Assembly (NCBI GenBank): GCA_963383645.1
Contig: OY726561.1
Location: forward strand, 141,443,441 to 141,507,440
Direction of reading: 5' to 3'
Length of the DNA stretch: 64,000 bases
Source of the DNA: Muscardinus avellanarius
Taxonomy: Eukaryota > Chordata > Mammalia > Rodentia > Gliridae
The notes under the pieces are model-generated. The model saw only the letters and a list, made by a program, of their open reading frames with translations, was not told where the DNA came from and searched no databases. Positions 11,713 to 23,606 of this stretch are shown piece by piece; the first letter of the stretch is position 1, and each line of letters begins with the position of its first letter. A program made the translations under genes and the position numbers.

Positions 11713-12272
11713 AGCTGGGCACAGTGGCGCACACTGGGCACGGTGGCGCACACTGGGCACGGTGGCGCACACTGGACGTGGTGGCGCACACTGGGCACGG
11801 TGGCGCACACTGGGCGTGGTGGCGCACACTGGGCGTGGTGGCGCACACTGGGCACGGTGGCGCACACTGGGCGTGGTGGCGCACACTGGGCGTGGTGGCG
11901 CACACTGGGCACGGTGGCGCACACTGGGCGTGGTGGCGCACACTGGGCGTGGTGGCGCACACTGGGCGTGGTGGCGCACACTGGGCGTGGTGGCGCACAC
12001 TGGGCACGGTGGCGCACACTGGGCGTGGTGGCGCACACTGGGCACGGTGGCGCACACTGGGCACGGTGGCACACACTGGGCGTGGTGGCGCACACTTGTA
12101 ACCCCAATACTTGGGAGGCTGAGACAAGAGGATCACGCAGCCTCAGCTGTTTAGTGAGGCTCTCAAAAATTTAGTGAGACCCTGTTTCCAAATAAAATAT
12201 AAAACAGGTCTGGGGGTATAGCCTGGAGGTAAAAGGCTCCTGGGTTTCATCTCTAGTATTAAAAAATAATAA
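11713..12272 (+). repeat. B1-dID SINE interrupted by an internal 19-bp array
   Basis: The element starts with the usual head, then the first 19 bp of B1 are repeated 20 times (11717-12096) before the normal TGTAACCCCAATACTTGGG continuation. The ID tail runs from about 12205 to 12262. The array is therefore an expansion inside a single SINE copy. Confidence 0.85.
11717..12096 (+). repeat. Minisatellite, 19 bp x 20, from the SINE B1 head
   Basis: There are exactly 20 units, 380 bp. Two main variants occur: GGGCACGGTGGCGCACACT (A) and GGGCGTGGTGGCGCACACT (G). Units 5-13 read AGG-AGG-AGG, a 57-bp higher-order period. The unit lies over the 7SL-type A-box region of B1. Long open frames on both strands here come from the repeat and are not genes. 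Confidence 0.95.
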
Positions 12273-12280
12273 TAAAAAGG

Positions 12281-12764
12281 AAGCCGGGCATGGTGGCGCA
12301 CACTTATAATCCCAGCATTTGGGAGGCTGAGACAGAAGGATCACAGTTCGCAGACAGCCTCAGCTACTTAGTGAGGTCCTTTGCAACTCAGTGAGACCCT
12401 GTTTCAAAAACAAATAATAAGCCAGGCGTGGTGGCGCACGCTTGTCATCCCCACGCTTGGGAGGCGGAGACAGGAGGATCGCTTAGGTTCGAAGCCAGCC
12501 TCGCTGGCTTAAGAGACCCTGTTTCAAAAAAAAAAAAGTATAAAATAGGTCTGGGACTGTAGTCCAGAGGTAGAAGGGTTTCCAGGAACCCCAGTACCAC
12601 CAAAAAAATAAAAAAATAAAAATAAATAAATAAATAATAGGGCTGGGGGCTCAGAGGTAGAATGCCCTTGAATTTAATCTTCAGTACTGCAAAATAATTT
12701 TTAAAAGAGGGGGCTAGGGTGTAGCTCAGAGGTAGAATGCCCTAGATTCAATCCCCAGCACTCT
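12281..12764 (+). repeat. SINE cluster: B1 unit, type-II B1-dID, two ID pieces
   Basis: A B1 unit without ID (about 12281-12413) is followed by a composite with the variant tail AGGAACCCCAGTACCACC (about 12419-12602) and an AAAT-rich stretch. Two solo ID pieces follow at about 12638-12691 and 12712-12764. Confidence 0.8.
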
Positions 12765-13395
12765 CCACAAAGATTCGGACACTGGGGCCCAGTGCTGCTG
12801 CCCCTCTACTGGCTCTGGCATGGATATGTGTCCCTGCCCCTCCTGTCCCTGCACACGCTCCTCCCTTTGGCCCTCTGTCTCACAAGAGGAACCCTCCCAG
12901 GTGTTCCCAGGTGTGCCCTTGTGGCTGGGCTGGGCTTCCCTCCCTCAGACCTAAACGTGTTCAATCCCTGAGGAGGCCACGAGGCTGCACTGGCCGGTGT
13001 CCACTAACACACAGACAGTGAGGACTTGGGGGACTGTACCCCACTCCTGGACACTCTCTTGAAGACACTGGGGGCTCAGGCCTTGAGGACACATGGGAGG
13101 TCAGCAGCTCATCGGGTTCTCACTAAAACCCAAGAGGAGTAAGTACCACTGCCCCATTCCACCATTCTACCTGGGACGAGGCAGGGCCCCTGGAGAGCGC
13201 CACCCAGAGACAGCCTGAGGCCAGCCTCCCAGGAACAGAGGCCGCTGCTGGCCCCGTGCCGGCTACCCCTGCTGCAGCCTCTGCCACAGGCCAGTCCAGC
13301 CTGGTATCACACGTACCACTGGGCCCTCTGCCCAGGGAGGCCAGCTTCTTCGGGGTGCTGCTGGAGTTTTGGTAACAAGAATAAAAGAAACTGGC

Positions 13396-13782
13396 CTCCC
13401 CGTGTGGTAGTACAGAACTGTAATCTCAGTACTTGGGAGGCTGAAACAGGGTTGCAGGTGCAAGGACAAACTCAGCAAGTAGTGAGCCTTTCAGCAATCT
13501 AGTGAGACCGTTTAAAAAAAAAAAAGGCTGGGTGTGGTGGCGCATACTTGTAATCCCAAAACTTGAGAGGCTGAGACAGGAGGATTGCAGGTTCAAAGCC
13601 AGCCTCAGCAACTTAGTGAGGTTCTCCACAACTTAGGGAGACCCTGTTTCCAAAGAAAAAATAAAATAGGCCTGGGGGTATAACTTAGAAGTAGAGGGCC
13701 CCTAGGTTCCACACCCAGTACCACAAAAAGGGGGTTTGGTGGTATAGCTCAGAGGTAGAAGGCCCCTGGGTTCAATCCCCAA
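13396..13782 (+). repeat. SINE cluster: B1 unit, B1-dID, ID piece
   Basis: A B1 portion lies at about 13396-13512, a full composite at about 13525-13723 and an extra ID half at about 13731-13782, all in the same orientation. An A/G-rich tail of GAAA-type repeats follows to about 13845. Confidence 0.8.
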
Positions 13783-16114
13783 TAGAAAAAAATAGAAGAA
13801 AGATAAAAGAAAAGAAAGAAAAAAGAAAAAGAAACTGGTGATGTTAGTAGTTCCAGTTCTACTAATTCCTTCACACACTATTTTGAACTGAAAGTCAATT
13901 AAAAATTAAGCCAGAGGGTACTATTATCCTTCAAAAGATAAATAGGTTAAAAAAGTTGGCATCAGCACCTCTTAATTATGAAATGACTCACTAAATGGCG
14001 CTGTGGTTAGTTTTTGGAGGACGTTTCAAAGGGAAAGGGGCCCAGCTTCACCACCTCTTCCGTGGTGTGCCCTGCGCTCCTTATCTAGAGGGAAAAGGCG
14101 TTTTACAGCTCAGAGCTGTTGATGAAGATTCCCAACACGCCAGTCCAGATGGCTGGCTCTGGCCTCGGGTGGCCCCAGCAGGTCTGCTGGGCTTGAGGGA
14201 GCTGTGAGTGGGGTGCCTCCCCTGCCCCAGCCTCCGGCACCTCTGCGAGGCAAGGAGGGGCCACCACCTGGGCAGCCACACCCGAGGGCCTGGAGGGCCG
14301 CCCAGCAGCACGAAAAGTCAGCAGCTGGTGAGAAAGCTCCGGCTCACAGGGAAGCACAGGGCTGCTCAGAGGTCAAAGGCAGCGCGGCACAGGGCCCTCG
14401 GGCCTCGGAGAGGGGAAGCAAGGCCTCCCCAGCGGCCACAGACCCGAGGCAAGGGTCACTGTGCGGCCGGTGATGGAGACCGATGCAGAGCAGAGCCTGA
14501 GCGGGAAGGAGTGGCAGGGGGCTCTGCGGGGTGGGCTGGGTGCGCCCTGGGCTGCACTGATGAGCAGAACTGATAGAGCTAGGTGAGGAGCCGCCCCGAC
14601 CCCCGCCTGCCCTGGAGGAGCTGGGACAGCACACCTTCGTGGGGCTTTCCACCCCCGGAACCCACCACACCCTGGGAAGGCAAGGGAAGACCTGGCAAAG
14701 GGGCAGCAGCTGGGCGGGACGTGGAGACAGCCGCCGCCCAGAAGCACGCAGCTGGTGTGGACCCCAGACCCCAAAGCCTCCTCTAGAGCCCGCCCGTGGT
14801 GGAGACACTGCTGTGTGGCTGACACAGCACTTGCCGTGCTTGGCCTGGGCCGCCCAGAAGAGCAGGCGGGCTCGTTCCCCTGCGGGCAGCTGCCTCACCC
14901 TCCAAACACACCTGCTTGACGGGAAAGTGCGCTGAGAGGGCTCATGGGGACAGGGTCCCAGGCCAAGCCAGCTCCACCGTCATCAGAGGCCAGAGTGCCT
15001 TGGTGTCAGGGTACACCGCCCTATCGGCCCTGAGCTTGTGGCTGGCAGTACCAGGGCAGAGCAGCCGGTCCCGTGATGGCCCATGGCACCCCTTTTCCGC
15101 CCGCCAGTAAGGCAAGCTGCCCTCCAGGAGCTTTGGAGCTGGCACTGCGGGGCCTGGCCGCTTCTCAGGCATTTTGGGAAGTGTCACATGTGTGGCCAAA
15201 GTGGTCTCTCTAGTCATGCTGGACCACTCAGGGCGGTCTGGCCCGAGGGGAGTCGGGACTGCAGAAGGGCGGGGGCAACACCACACTCTGCTCATCCAAG
15301 CTGGGCCGGCGTGGTTTGTGTCCCTGCCTTGTGCCCACCACCCGCTTGCACTGCTCAGCCCGAGGCTTGGCTGGTGGCCCACATGCAGGAGTGCCAAGAC
15401 CCCGAGGGGCACCCCAGCCACGCCAAAGGTGGCCACGGTGCAGGGAGAGTGGTAATGGGCTTGGGCAGGAGCAGAAGCAGCCTCCGGGCTCGGGATGGTC
15501 CACTCCACAGGGGACCCCACTTCCAGGCTCCCCAAGAACACTGGGCCAAATCTGAGGCTCTTGCCTCCTCTGCCTGGCTCTGCAGAGCGCCCAGGTCCCT
15601 GCCCTGGGCAGAGACTGCGGATGCCGGGGCCACCCCAGCTCTCCCTCACGTTTTCCTATGGGTCGGGAGATCGCCGCGCCGGAGCACCCCTAGGAAAGCT
15701 GAGCCCGGGGAATATAAAGCAAAGAGAGGTTCTGACAAGTGGACATCACCCCACGACCGCAGAACAGAGACCACGTGTGTACACCAGCTGGCTTGGCTGC
15801 CCAGGAGGTGGGGCATGGCCGGCCCACCTCGCTGTGACTCTTCAGCCCTACTTGGGCGGGCAAGACCCTCATTAGAGCCCCAGCTGGAAAAGGGGAGGTC
15901 AACTCAGGCCCTCCCAGACCTGGGACCAGCCTCGGAGGCATGGCCAGCCTGTCAGAGGCAGGAGGCACAGTTCCCCACCCGCCGTGCCAGTCAGATCTCT
16001 GGGTGGAAGGACTGGGGGCTGAGGTGGGCGGGCGGGAGGGAGACTGCAGCCCGCAGCTCTGCCCCTGGCTCCCCAGCCCCCCAGCACAGCTTGGGGCAGT
16101 GCTCCCGCTCTTAC

Positions 16115-16984
16115 CTGCACCAGGTGGGGCGTGGGGTTGAAGCCACAGAGGTTGCACACCTGGAGCTTGCAGGTGGTGCAGGTGTTGTAGTTGGCTGGGC
16201 CTTTGCTGCCCATGTTGAGCTCGGCTTGGCACAGTGGGCAGGTGGCCCTTTCCTTCGGCGTGGTCTTTGGCTTGGCAGCGGCCTTGGGGGCTGGCTGTTC
16301 TGTTCTGCCATGCTTTGGACTAGCTGTCCCCCCAGTTTTCGCCAGGGCCCCAGGACCAGTTCTAGCTCCAGGCTCAGTTTTGGCTCCGGGGGCTGGCCCA
16401 GGCCCGGGCCCTGAGCCTGGGGGTCTCGGGCCAGCTTCCTTGTTGGCATCGCTGAAGACGATCTTGGGTGGCCCCTTGCCAGGGGAAGGCTGGCCCTGGG
16501 GCTCAGCCTCGGGCTGCGCGGACATGAGGGTGCTCGCCTGGGTCAGCAGCGATGCACCGAAGCCAAAGAGCTTCCCCGTGAGCCCCTCCGGGGCCTGCTC
16601 GCCTGCACCAAGCCCAGGGGGCGCCACAGAGGTGCTCCTGGCAGGGGCCTCTCCCGCGGGCGGCCTGGGCTCAGCCGTGGAAGGCTTGGTGGGGAGATGG
16701 GGCTGCGGAGACATCCTCCCCACCTCTGGAGGGGCCCCGGTGTGGGCAGGCCCCGGCGCTGAGGTGGCCCTGGCCGTCTCAGCCTGGCGGGGGCCGGGTG
16801 GGGGTCCCGTGGGGCCCCGGGCTTTCTCTGGCCCTGGCTTCCCCAGGGGCTGCTTGGCTGGGGAGTGGGCAGAAGGCAGGGCCGGGGAGTGCAGCTGCTG
16901 CTGGCTCTTGGGGCGGGGCGCCGTGGTCATGTCCATTCCCAGAGCCCTTTGCATCTGACAGTTCAGGCAAAGCCACTCCTTTAC
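16115..16984 (-). CDS. BSN: BSN exon: second half of zinc finger 1, linker, first half of zinc finger 2
   Basis: The exon has 290 codons and is phase 0 at both ends. The acceptor TTCTCTCCGCAG precedes GTA at 16984, and the donor is CAG/GTAAGAG at 16115/16114. It opens with VKEWLCLNCQMQRALGMDMT, so its CLNC completes zinc finger 1 begun in the preceding exon. A long Pro/Ala/Gly/Ser linker follows, including SPAKQPLGKP and EGLTGKLFGFGASLLTQAS, both typical of Bassoon. It ends with the first part of zinc finger 2: CPLC (about 16245-16226), CTTC, CNLC, then GFNPTPHLVQ. In rat and mouse these fingers belong to the N-terminal part of Bassoon, shared with Piccolo. The exon closes at the same codon of finger 2 at which the previous exon closes finger 1. 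Confidence 0.97.
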
Positions 16985-17112
16985 CTGCGGAGAGAAGCGG
17001 CAGGGTCAGCAGATGGACAGCGGGACCACGTCACGGCTGCCAGCGCGGGCTCCGAAGCCCACTGGGGTGTGCCCGGATGCAGGGGCAGGGTTGAGGCAGG
17101 TGGCACGCATGC

Positions 17113-17321
17113 TCTTATTTATATCTTTGGTACTGGGGATGGAGCCCAAGGGCATTCTACCTCTAAACGACATCTCCAGCCCTGTTTTTTTTATTCTTTA
17201 TTTTGAAACAGGGTCTCACTGAGTGGCAAAGGGCCTAAGTAGCTGAGGCTGTGAACCGCGATCCTCTGGTCTCAACCTCTCAAATGCTATGATTACAAGC
17301 GTGCACCACCATGCCTGGTAA
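17113..17321 (-). repeat. B1-dID SINE
   Basis: Reverse-oriented full copy: an ID half (TTGGTACTGGGGATGGAGCC) then TTATTTTGAAACAGGGTCTC and a B1 head ending CACCACCATGCCTGGT. Confidence 0.85.
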
Positions 17322-17655
17322 ACTTCCCTTCCCTGTTATCTGCCAGGTACAAAGGCAGAGCAGAGTCCCCCGTCACCCACCGACTGCCTGCCAGACTCCC
17401 GGCGCCAGCACCTGTACCTCAGCTGTGTGTGGCACCCCCACAAGCCCGCCTCAGCAGCCTGTGGGACGCCCCAGTAGCCTCCAATGGGCCCATCACCCTC
17501 TCCTGCTGCCCCCTTCTGGCCACTTGCATGACAGCAGCCAGAGTGGCCAGGAGGGAAAGCCAGCCTGGCAGTAACAGGTGTTGAGGGGAACTTGCACATG
17601 GGCGCATGAAGAATGACAGGTGAAAGAGAGGCCCAGGGAGCCAAAAGAGCGGATC

Positions 17656-17983
17656 CAGGCATGGAGTGACCCAGCACTCGAGAGGCTGGGACAGGAGGGT
17701 CACAGGTTCAAGGGTGGCCTCAGCAACTTAGTGAGGCTCTCTGCAACTTAGACCGTTTCCAATAAAGAATTTAAAAATACAAGGCCGGGCGTGGTGGGCA
17801 CGCTTGTAATCCCCGCGCTTGGGAGGCGGAGACGGGAGGATCGCGCTGCTTCGGAGCCAGCCTCGCTGGCGTAAGAGACTCTGTTTCCACATAAAAATGT
17901 TAAAAAATAGGTCTGGGAGTGTAGCCCGTGGGAGTGTATCCCGGAGGTAGAAGGGCTTCCAGGAACCCCAGTACCACCAAAAA

Positions 17984-18022
<39 letters not shown>

Positions 18023-18072
18023 ATATACGACCAAGGGTATAGCCCCTGGTTCAAACCCCAGTGCTACCTACA
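17656..18072 (+). repeat. SINE cluster with type-II B1-dID and (AAAT)n
   Basis: An older B1 piece (about 17656-17780) is followed by a type-II composite starting GGCCGGGCGTGGTGGGCACG (about 17783-17983), an AAAT tract (about 17984-18025) and an ID tail (about 18030-18070). The type-II element appears inserted into the older one. Confidence 0.75.
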
Positions 18073-18252
18073 CACACACTCACACACACATACAAAGAAA
18101 GAAACCATAATTCCTGCTGAGAAGGAGCTTAGTCTCACTGAAAAGATAAAATATATAATGAGAAATCTCAAGGGCAGAGCGGACAGTAATGTAATATAAT
18201 GTAATGTAAATAGAACGAAATAAGCCCCTTTTTTTCTTTTCTTCTCCTTTCG

Positions 18253-18254
<2 letters not shown>

Positions 18255-18287
<33 letters not shown>

Positions 18288-18567
18288 CACTGGGGTTGAA
18301 CCCAGGGAAATTCTGTATCTGAGCTACACTTCCAGCCCTATTTTATTTTCTTTTATTTTTTTTTTTTTGCAGTACTAGGGATTGAACCCAGAGACATTCT
18401 ACCTCCGAGCTATACCCCCAGCCTCATTTTTTATTATTTTATTTGAAACAGGATCTCACTAAATTGCAGAGGGCCTCACAAGTAGCTGAGACTGGCCACG
18501 AACCTGAGATCCTCCAGTCTCAGCCTCCCAAGTATTGGGATTACAAGCGTGTGCACCACACCCGGCT
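18255..18567 (-). repeat. (GT)n followed by ID half and full B1-dID
   Basis: A GT tract (18255-18285) directly abuts an ID tail (AGCACTGGGGTTGAACCC). A full reverse composite follows at about 18369-18567. Confidence 0.8.
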
Positions 18568-18891
18568 TTATTTGTTTATTTATTTATTTATTGCAGTACT
18601 GGGAATAGAACCCAGGGGCACTGTACCTCTGAGCTATACCCCCAGCCCTATTATTTAGTCTTTTTAATTTTTATTTATTTATACATTTATTTTTGTGGCT
18701 CTGGGGATGGAACGCAGGGGCATTCGACCTCCAAGCTACACCCCCTGCCCTATTTTTTTTTCTTTATTTTGAAACAGGGTCTCACTGAGTTGCAGAGAGC
18801 CTCACTAAGTAGCTGAGGCTGTCCGCAAACCGTGATCCTCCAGTCTCAGCCTCCCAAATGCTGGGATTACAAGTATGCGCCACCATACTAT

Positions 18892-18926
<35 letters not shown>

Positions 18927-19136
18927 TTGCGGTACTGGGGATGGAATCCAGGAGCATTCTACCTCCAAGCTCTACCCCCAGCCCTATTTTTTTAGTCCTT
19001 TTTATGTTTGAAACAGGGTCTCACTAAGTTGTGAAGAGCCTCATTAAGTAGTAGCTAAGGCTGCCCATGAATGGAGATCCTACAGTCTCCGCCTCTCGAA
19101 TGCTGGGATTACAAGCATGCACCACCACGCCCAGCT
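18568..19136 (-). repeat. SINE cluster with two TTTA tracts
   Basis: An ID half (about 18592-18654), a full composite (about 18695-18889) and another full composite (about 18928-19136) are all reverse-oriented. They are separated by TTTA tracts at about 18567-18591 and 18889-18927. Confidence 0.8.
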
Positions 19137-19485
19137 CTGACTTCATTATTTTGAATCAGGGTCTCCCTAAATTGCAGAGGGCCTTGCTAAATTGCTGAGG
19201 CTGCCGGGCATGGTGGCACACCTTGTAATCCCAGCATTTGGGAGGCTGAGATAGGAGAATCGTGGTTTGTGGACAGCCTCAGCAGTGAGGCCCTCCAAAA
19301 CTTAGTGAGACCCTGTTTCAGAATAAAGAATAAAAATTGGGAAGGGGGTGTAGCTTGGAGTCGAATGCCCCTGGGTTCCATCCCTAGACCTGTAAAAAAA
19401 AAAAAAAATTGCTGAGGCCACAACCTGTGATCCTCCTGTGTCAGCCTTTCAAGTACCAGAATTACATGTGTGTGCTACCCATTGT
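19137..19485. repeat. Nested SINEs with clear target-site duplication
   Basis: A reverse B1 (19137-19202 and 19409-19485) is split by a forward composite (about 19203-19400). AATTGCTGAGGC occurs on both sides of the insert (near 19191-19202 and 19409-19420), which is a target-site duplication. Confidence 0.8.
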
Positions 19486-19501
19486 TTTTCTTAGAGAAGC
19501 T

Positions 19502-19503
<2 letters not shown>

Positions 19504-19541
<38 letters not shown>

Positions 19542-19795
19542 AGGAAGACTTTTTTTTTTTTTTTTGTGGTACTGGGGATGGAACCCAGGGGCATTCTACC
19601 TCCAAGCTACACCCCAGCCCTATTTTTTATTCTTTATTTTGAAACAGGGTCTCACTAAATTGCAGAGGGCCTTACAAAGTAGCTAAGAGACCCTGTTTCC
19701 AAATTTTAAAAAAGTATGAAATAGGTCTGGGAGTGTAGCCTGGAGGTAGAAGGGTTTCCAGGAACCCCAGTACCACCTAAAAAAATAAAAATAAA
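19504..19795. repeat. (GT)n and SINE fold-back junction
   Basis: A GT tract (19504-19537) is followed by a reverse composite cut off in its B1 part near 19685. It joins directly to the 3' half of a forward type-II element (about 19686-19781), giving a head-lacking inverted pair. Confidence 0.7.
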
Positions 19796-20606
19796 AATAA
19801 ATAAATAAAATAAACACGTAGTCTCCTCCGCCACTGGCATACCCTGGGGGTGCCCCTGGGGTTCTGGACAAAGCCCACACAAGACTCCTGTACTTCTCAC
19901 TAGAACCTTCCTTCCCAGCCCCGCCCTTCAGGCTGTGTCACACGCATCGCACCTAAAATAAAACCTCTTTGAAAACACTGCGACACCCCTCGGTGACTCA
20001 TCTCCCAGATGGGCACTGCTATTTCTATCCAGCCTCTCCCCAAGGTGGGCGGTGGCCTCCCTGGGCCCAGCACACAAGCCCTCCCTCCCAAGGGGTACTC
20101 TGGCCGAGGGAGGCCTCTGAGCCCCTCAAGCCCCGACTCCCCAGTGGGCCCCTGGGAGTCTCCCAGGAGCTGGGGACCACCCCTGGCCTCTTCCTCCCCA
20201 TCCCAAGGTCCCTGCACCTGTGCTGGGGGATAGCGGGAGGTGGTACCCAGGCTGTAAGTACATGAATGGCCTTGTAGCAGGTCGCCCTGGCCTCGGGACA
20301 GCAGCAGTTAGGGGCTCTCTTAGCTGCACACACTGACACCTCCTCCACTTGAGGCTGCCACTCATCAGAATACAGGGACTGGCTCTCTGCTAGTGAGACA
20401 GGAGACCTCTCTGAGGGTCCTGCCTTCCCTACTTGGCCCATGCCCAGGAGGTGTGCAGACCAGCTGATGTCCCGGGCCAGGTGGTGCTAGGCGGGGCAGG
20501 GCTCTGAGAAGCCCATCCCGCCTCCCCAGGGCTGGCAGGGACCTCCAGGGATGCCCGTGCACCCGAGCTTAGTGGGGCCACAGGCAGAAGGAAGGATGAA
20601 GTGGAC

Positions 20607-21024
20607 AGAGCCGAGCGTGGTGGCACACCCTTGTGATCCCAGCATTCAGGAGGCTGAGACCCGTGGATCACAGTTCGCAGACAGCCTCAGCTACTTAGTG
20701 AGGCCCTCTGTAACTCAGTGAGACCCTGTTTCAAAATAAAAAAAACTAACAAAAAAAAGTAAAAAATAAAAAGATTAGCCGGGTCTGGTGGCACATGCTT
20801 GTAATTCCAGCATTTGGGAGGCTGAGACAGGAGGATCGCAGTTCACAATTTGGGGACAGCCTCAGCTACTTAGTGATGCCCTTTGCAACTCAGTGAGACC
20901 CTGTTTCAAAAGATAAAGAATAAAAAAATAGGGCTGGGGGTGTAGCTCGAAGGTACAATGCCCCTGGGTTCCATCCCTAGCACTGCAAAAAATAAAAATA
21001 AATAAATAAAAAGAAATAAAAAGA
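20607..21024 (+). repeat. Two B1-type SINEs in tandem
   Basis: A B1 unit without an ID tail (about 20607-20770) is followed by a complete composite (about 20775-20990) with an A-rich AAAT tail. The reverse-strand open frame here is SINE only. Confidence 0.8.
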
Positions 21025-22035
21025 ATGTGTGTGCAGGGTCTGGGGTCCTTTCCTGCCATGGCTCTACCTGCTGGAGCCGCCATGGGTGTGGAGGGCAGGG
21101 CCCTGGGGCTCCGTGGCTGGGGGAGCACTCTGGCCCAGAGAAGACGCTTTCCCAGTTACTCCTTCGTTCAATGAGGCTGGGGACAGGCCAGCGCCCCCCC
21201 CCCCGCCCCACAGGCTCTGGGCAGGAAGGGGAGCAGGCGGGGCTACATCTTCCTTCCTGTGGGGACACAGGTGTGTGAGCCCTGCCCCACTTCGTTTTGG
21301 GGACCCCCTCCCCGGGCAGAGCTTTTCCATGGTCAGAAGTGGCCAGGCCAGGCTGGAGGCTCAGAGCCCCGCAGGTCAGGCTGCCCACACCCTCCTCCTG
21401 TCCACCAGCAGGAAGAGGAGCACAGCAGAGGAGGAAGGCTCCCTCCGCCACATCACTTGCTGTGGCGTTACCTGAGGCCACATTCAAGCTTCCCATTTTG
21501 GTACAAAGTGAAGCATCGCAGAATCCACTGACAAAAGAGCCCCTGCCTATGCCACCCAGAGCTTCCTGGGAGCCCACCACCTCTGTGACTCCATGCTCCT
21601 CAGGGTGAGTCACTGGCCGGCTTTCAGCAGGAGGCACGAAGCCCGCTGGGCCCTGGACAACGATGGCAGGCGGAGGGGGTGAGTCAGGCTTGCCCCGCCG
21701 CACACCCCAGGGCTCTGGGCATTGACCACCTCATCCAGCACCCGCTGCCTACTGCCCGCCAGCAGTCTGCCTCTGTGTCGGCTGGCTGGCTGGCCTCAGC
21801 CCTCAAGGGCAGGCACCCTGGGTCCCAACAGGCAGGGCACAGTCGTCCAGAGCTGGGCCAGCCAGGCACCTGCCCTGCATCTGAGGTCGGGATCTGTGGA
21901 GGGAGGCAGAGCCCAGGGGCTGGGTGAGGTGCGAATCCTTATCAGTTATATGATTTGCAATATCCCTCACCATTCTCTGGACTGCCTTTTGACTCTGTCG
22001 GTAGTATTTTTGAAACAAACATTTAAACTTTCATC

Positions 22036-22112
22036 AGCCAGGCACGGCAGCACACGCTGGTAGTCCCAGGACCTGGGAGGCTGAGACAGGAGGATTGCAG
22101 GTGTGCAACAAG
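22036..22112 (+). repeat. Truncated B1 head
   Basis: Only the first part of B1 (AGCCAGGCACGGCAGCACAC to GACAGGAGGATTGCAGG) is present, and the ID half is missing. Confidence 0.65.
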
Positions 22113-22796
22113 TTCTGAAATCAGGACTTGCGAGTTCTTCACCTTTGTTCTTTTTCAAGATTCCTTTGGCTACATGGGGGTCCCTCGCCATTCCATCGGA
22201 GTGGTGGGTTTAAACGCACATCTGGCCTTCCTATGGAGCCCTCGGCAGACCCCGCAGGACCGCCACGGTGTCTGATCCTGGCTACGGCAACCCAGCCGTC
22301 CTGGTCCTGGCTCTATACCCTAACATCTCCTCGGATCTCCTCCGAGCATCCTCTCAGCGCTGCAGTAGCTCGGCCTACCCCCTCTGGGCGCTCCCCAGCC
22401 GGGCCGCAGGCATGGCTGCGTCCACACCGCCGTTCCTGGTAGGAGGCCCTCCTGTACCAGCCAGAGCTGCACAGGGCTTGGGTGTCTGCATGGCTTCGGC
22501 CGCTTCTCCTGGGCCCAGGACAGCGCCTGGCTTATCACAGCACTCAGGGAGCACTTGCGGAGGGGAAGGCGGCAGGGCCAGGCCAAAGGCTGGCCAGAAG
22601 GAAGAGCAAGAGCAGCAAAGCCACGGCCACCCATTACCAGCCCCAACTGGCCGCCTCCTTAAGATTCCCGCGCCTGCCTCCTGCCCCGCCCCTCCCGCTT
22701 CCATGGACTGCCACTGCCCTCCTGGGCCTCTGCCCCTGCTGCCCGCCCCGTTTATTTACTTACCTCTTTCTCCACCATCTTTATTCATTCATTCTG

Positions 22797-22855
<59 letters not shown>

Positions 22856-23038
22856 TTGTGTGTGGTCCTGGGGGTGGAACTCAGGGGCTTTCTACCTCCG
22901 AGCTATACACCCAGACCTATTTTATATTTTATTTGGAAACAGGGTCTCACTAAGTTGCTGGCTTCGAACCTGTGCAATCCTCCTGTCTCTGCCTCCCAAG
23001 CGCAGGTATTACAAGCATGCGCCACCATGCCGGGCATT
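22797..23038 (-). repeat. (CTTT)n tract plus B1-dID SINE
   Basis: A pure TTTC/CTTT tract of about 60 bp (22797-22855) leads into a reverse composite (about 22856-23036). The tract explains the long open frames across this segment. Confidence 0.85.
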
Positions 23039-23079
23039 CATTGTTTTCTTTACCCTCACATATAAAAACAAGGGTTTTA

Positions 23080-23482
23080 GAGCCGGGCATGGTGGCGCAC
23101 GCTTGTAAACCCAGCATTTGGGAGGCTGAGACCAGAGGATTGTGGTTCAAGGACGGCCCTCTGCAACTCAGTGAGACCCGGTTTCAAAATAAAGAATAAA
23201 AAATAGGGCAGGGGGTGTAGCTCGGAGGTCGAATGCCCCTGGGTTCCATCCCCAGACTCGCAAAAAAACAAAAAAAAAAAACAAAAAAACAAGGGGTTTA
23301 GTGTCTGTAATCTTGGTAATAGGGAGGCTGAGACAGGAGGATCACAAGTTCAAGGCCAGCCCTGGCAATTTAGCAAGACCCTCAGGAACTTAGTAAGACA
23401 CTGTTTGAAAATAAAAAATAAAACAGAATTAGGGGTGTAGCTTAGATGTGGAATGCCCCTGGTTTCAATCTCCAGTACCAAA
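23080..23482 (+). repeat. Two B1-dID SINEs
   Basis: The first copy (about 23080-23265) lacks part of the B1 middle. The second (about 23300-23482) lacks the GGTGGCGCAC head. Confidence 0.75.
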
Positions 23483-23606
23483 AACAAATCAACAACAACA
23501 CACACATGCTCCAAGAGGTTTAGGAATAAAGTTTCATATTTTCTCTTCTGAACTAACTTCATGTTCATTCTCAGTTAAACATATAGCTTGTATGTGTGTG
23601 TGTGTG

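Larger units (their letters stand above)
8626..16114 (-). other. BSN: BSN intron, 7.5 kb
   Basis: The intron runs from the donor GTAAGAG (16114 downward) to the acceptor at 8626. Unique, GC-rich sequence without a recognisable gene fills 8626-9650, 9862-11609, 12765-13395 and 13850-16114. A poly-C run sits near 9033-9044 and an A/G-rich run at about 13786-13845. The repeats in it are listed separately. Confidence 0.9.

Noticed and set aside
11369..12174. His/Trp/Gly-rich repeat proteins predicted on both strands
   Set aside because: They are translation of the 19-bp SINE array.
15083..16414. 443-codon plus-strand open frame
   Set aside because: Half overlaps the BSN exon in antisense and the rest is GC-rich intron. 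There is no recognisable domain.
22268..23108. Open frames of 265 and 208 codons
   Set aside because: They run through a CTTT tract and a reverse SINE. The Phe/Leu/Ser run is the tract.
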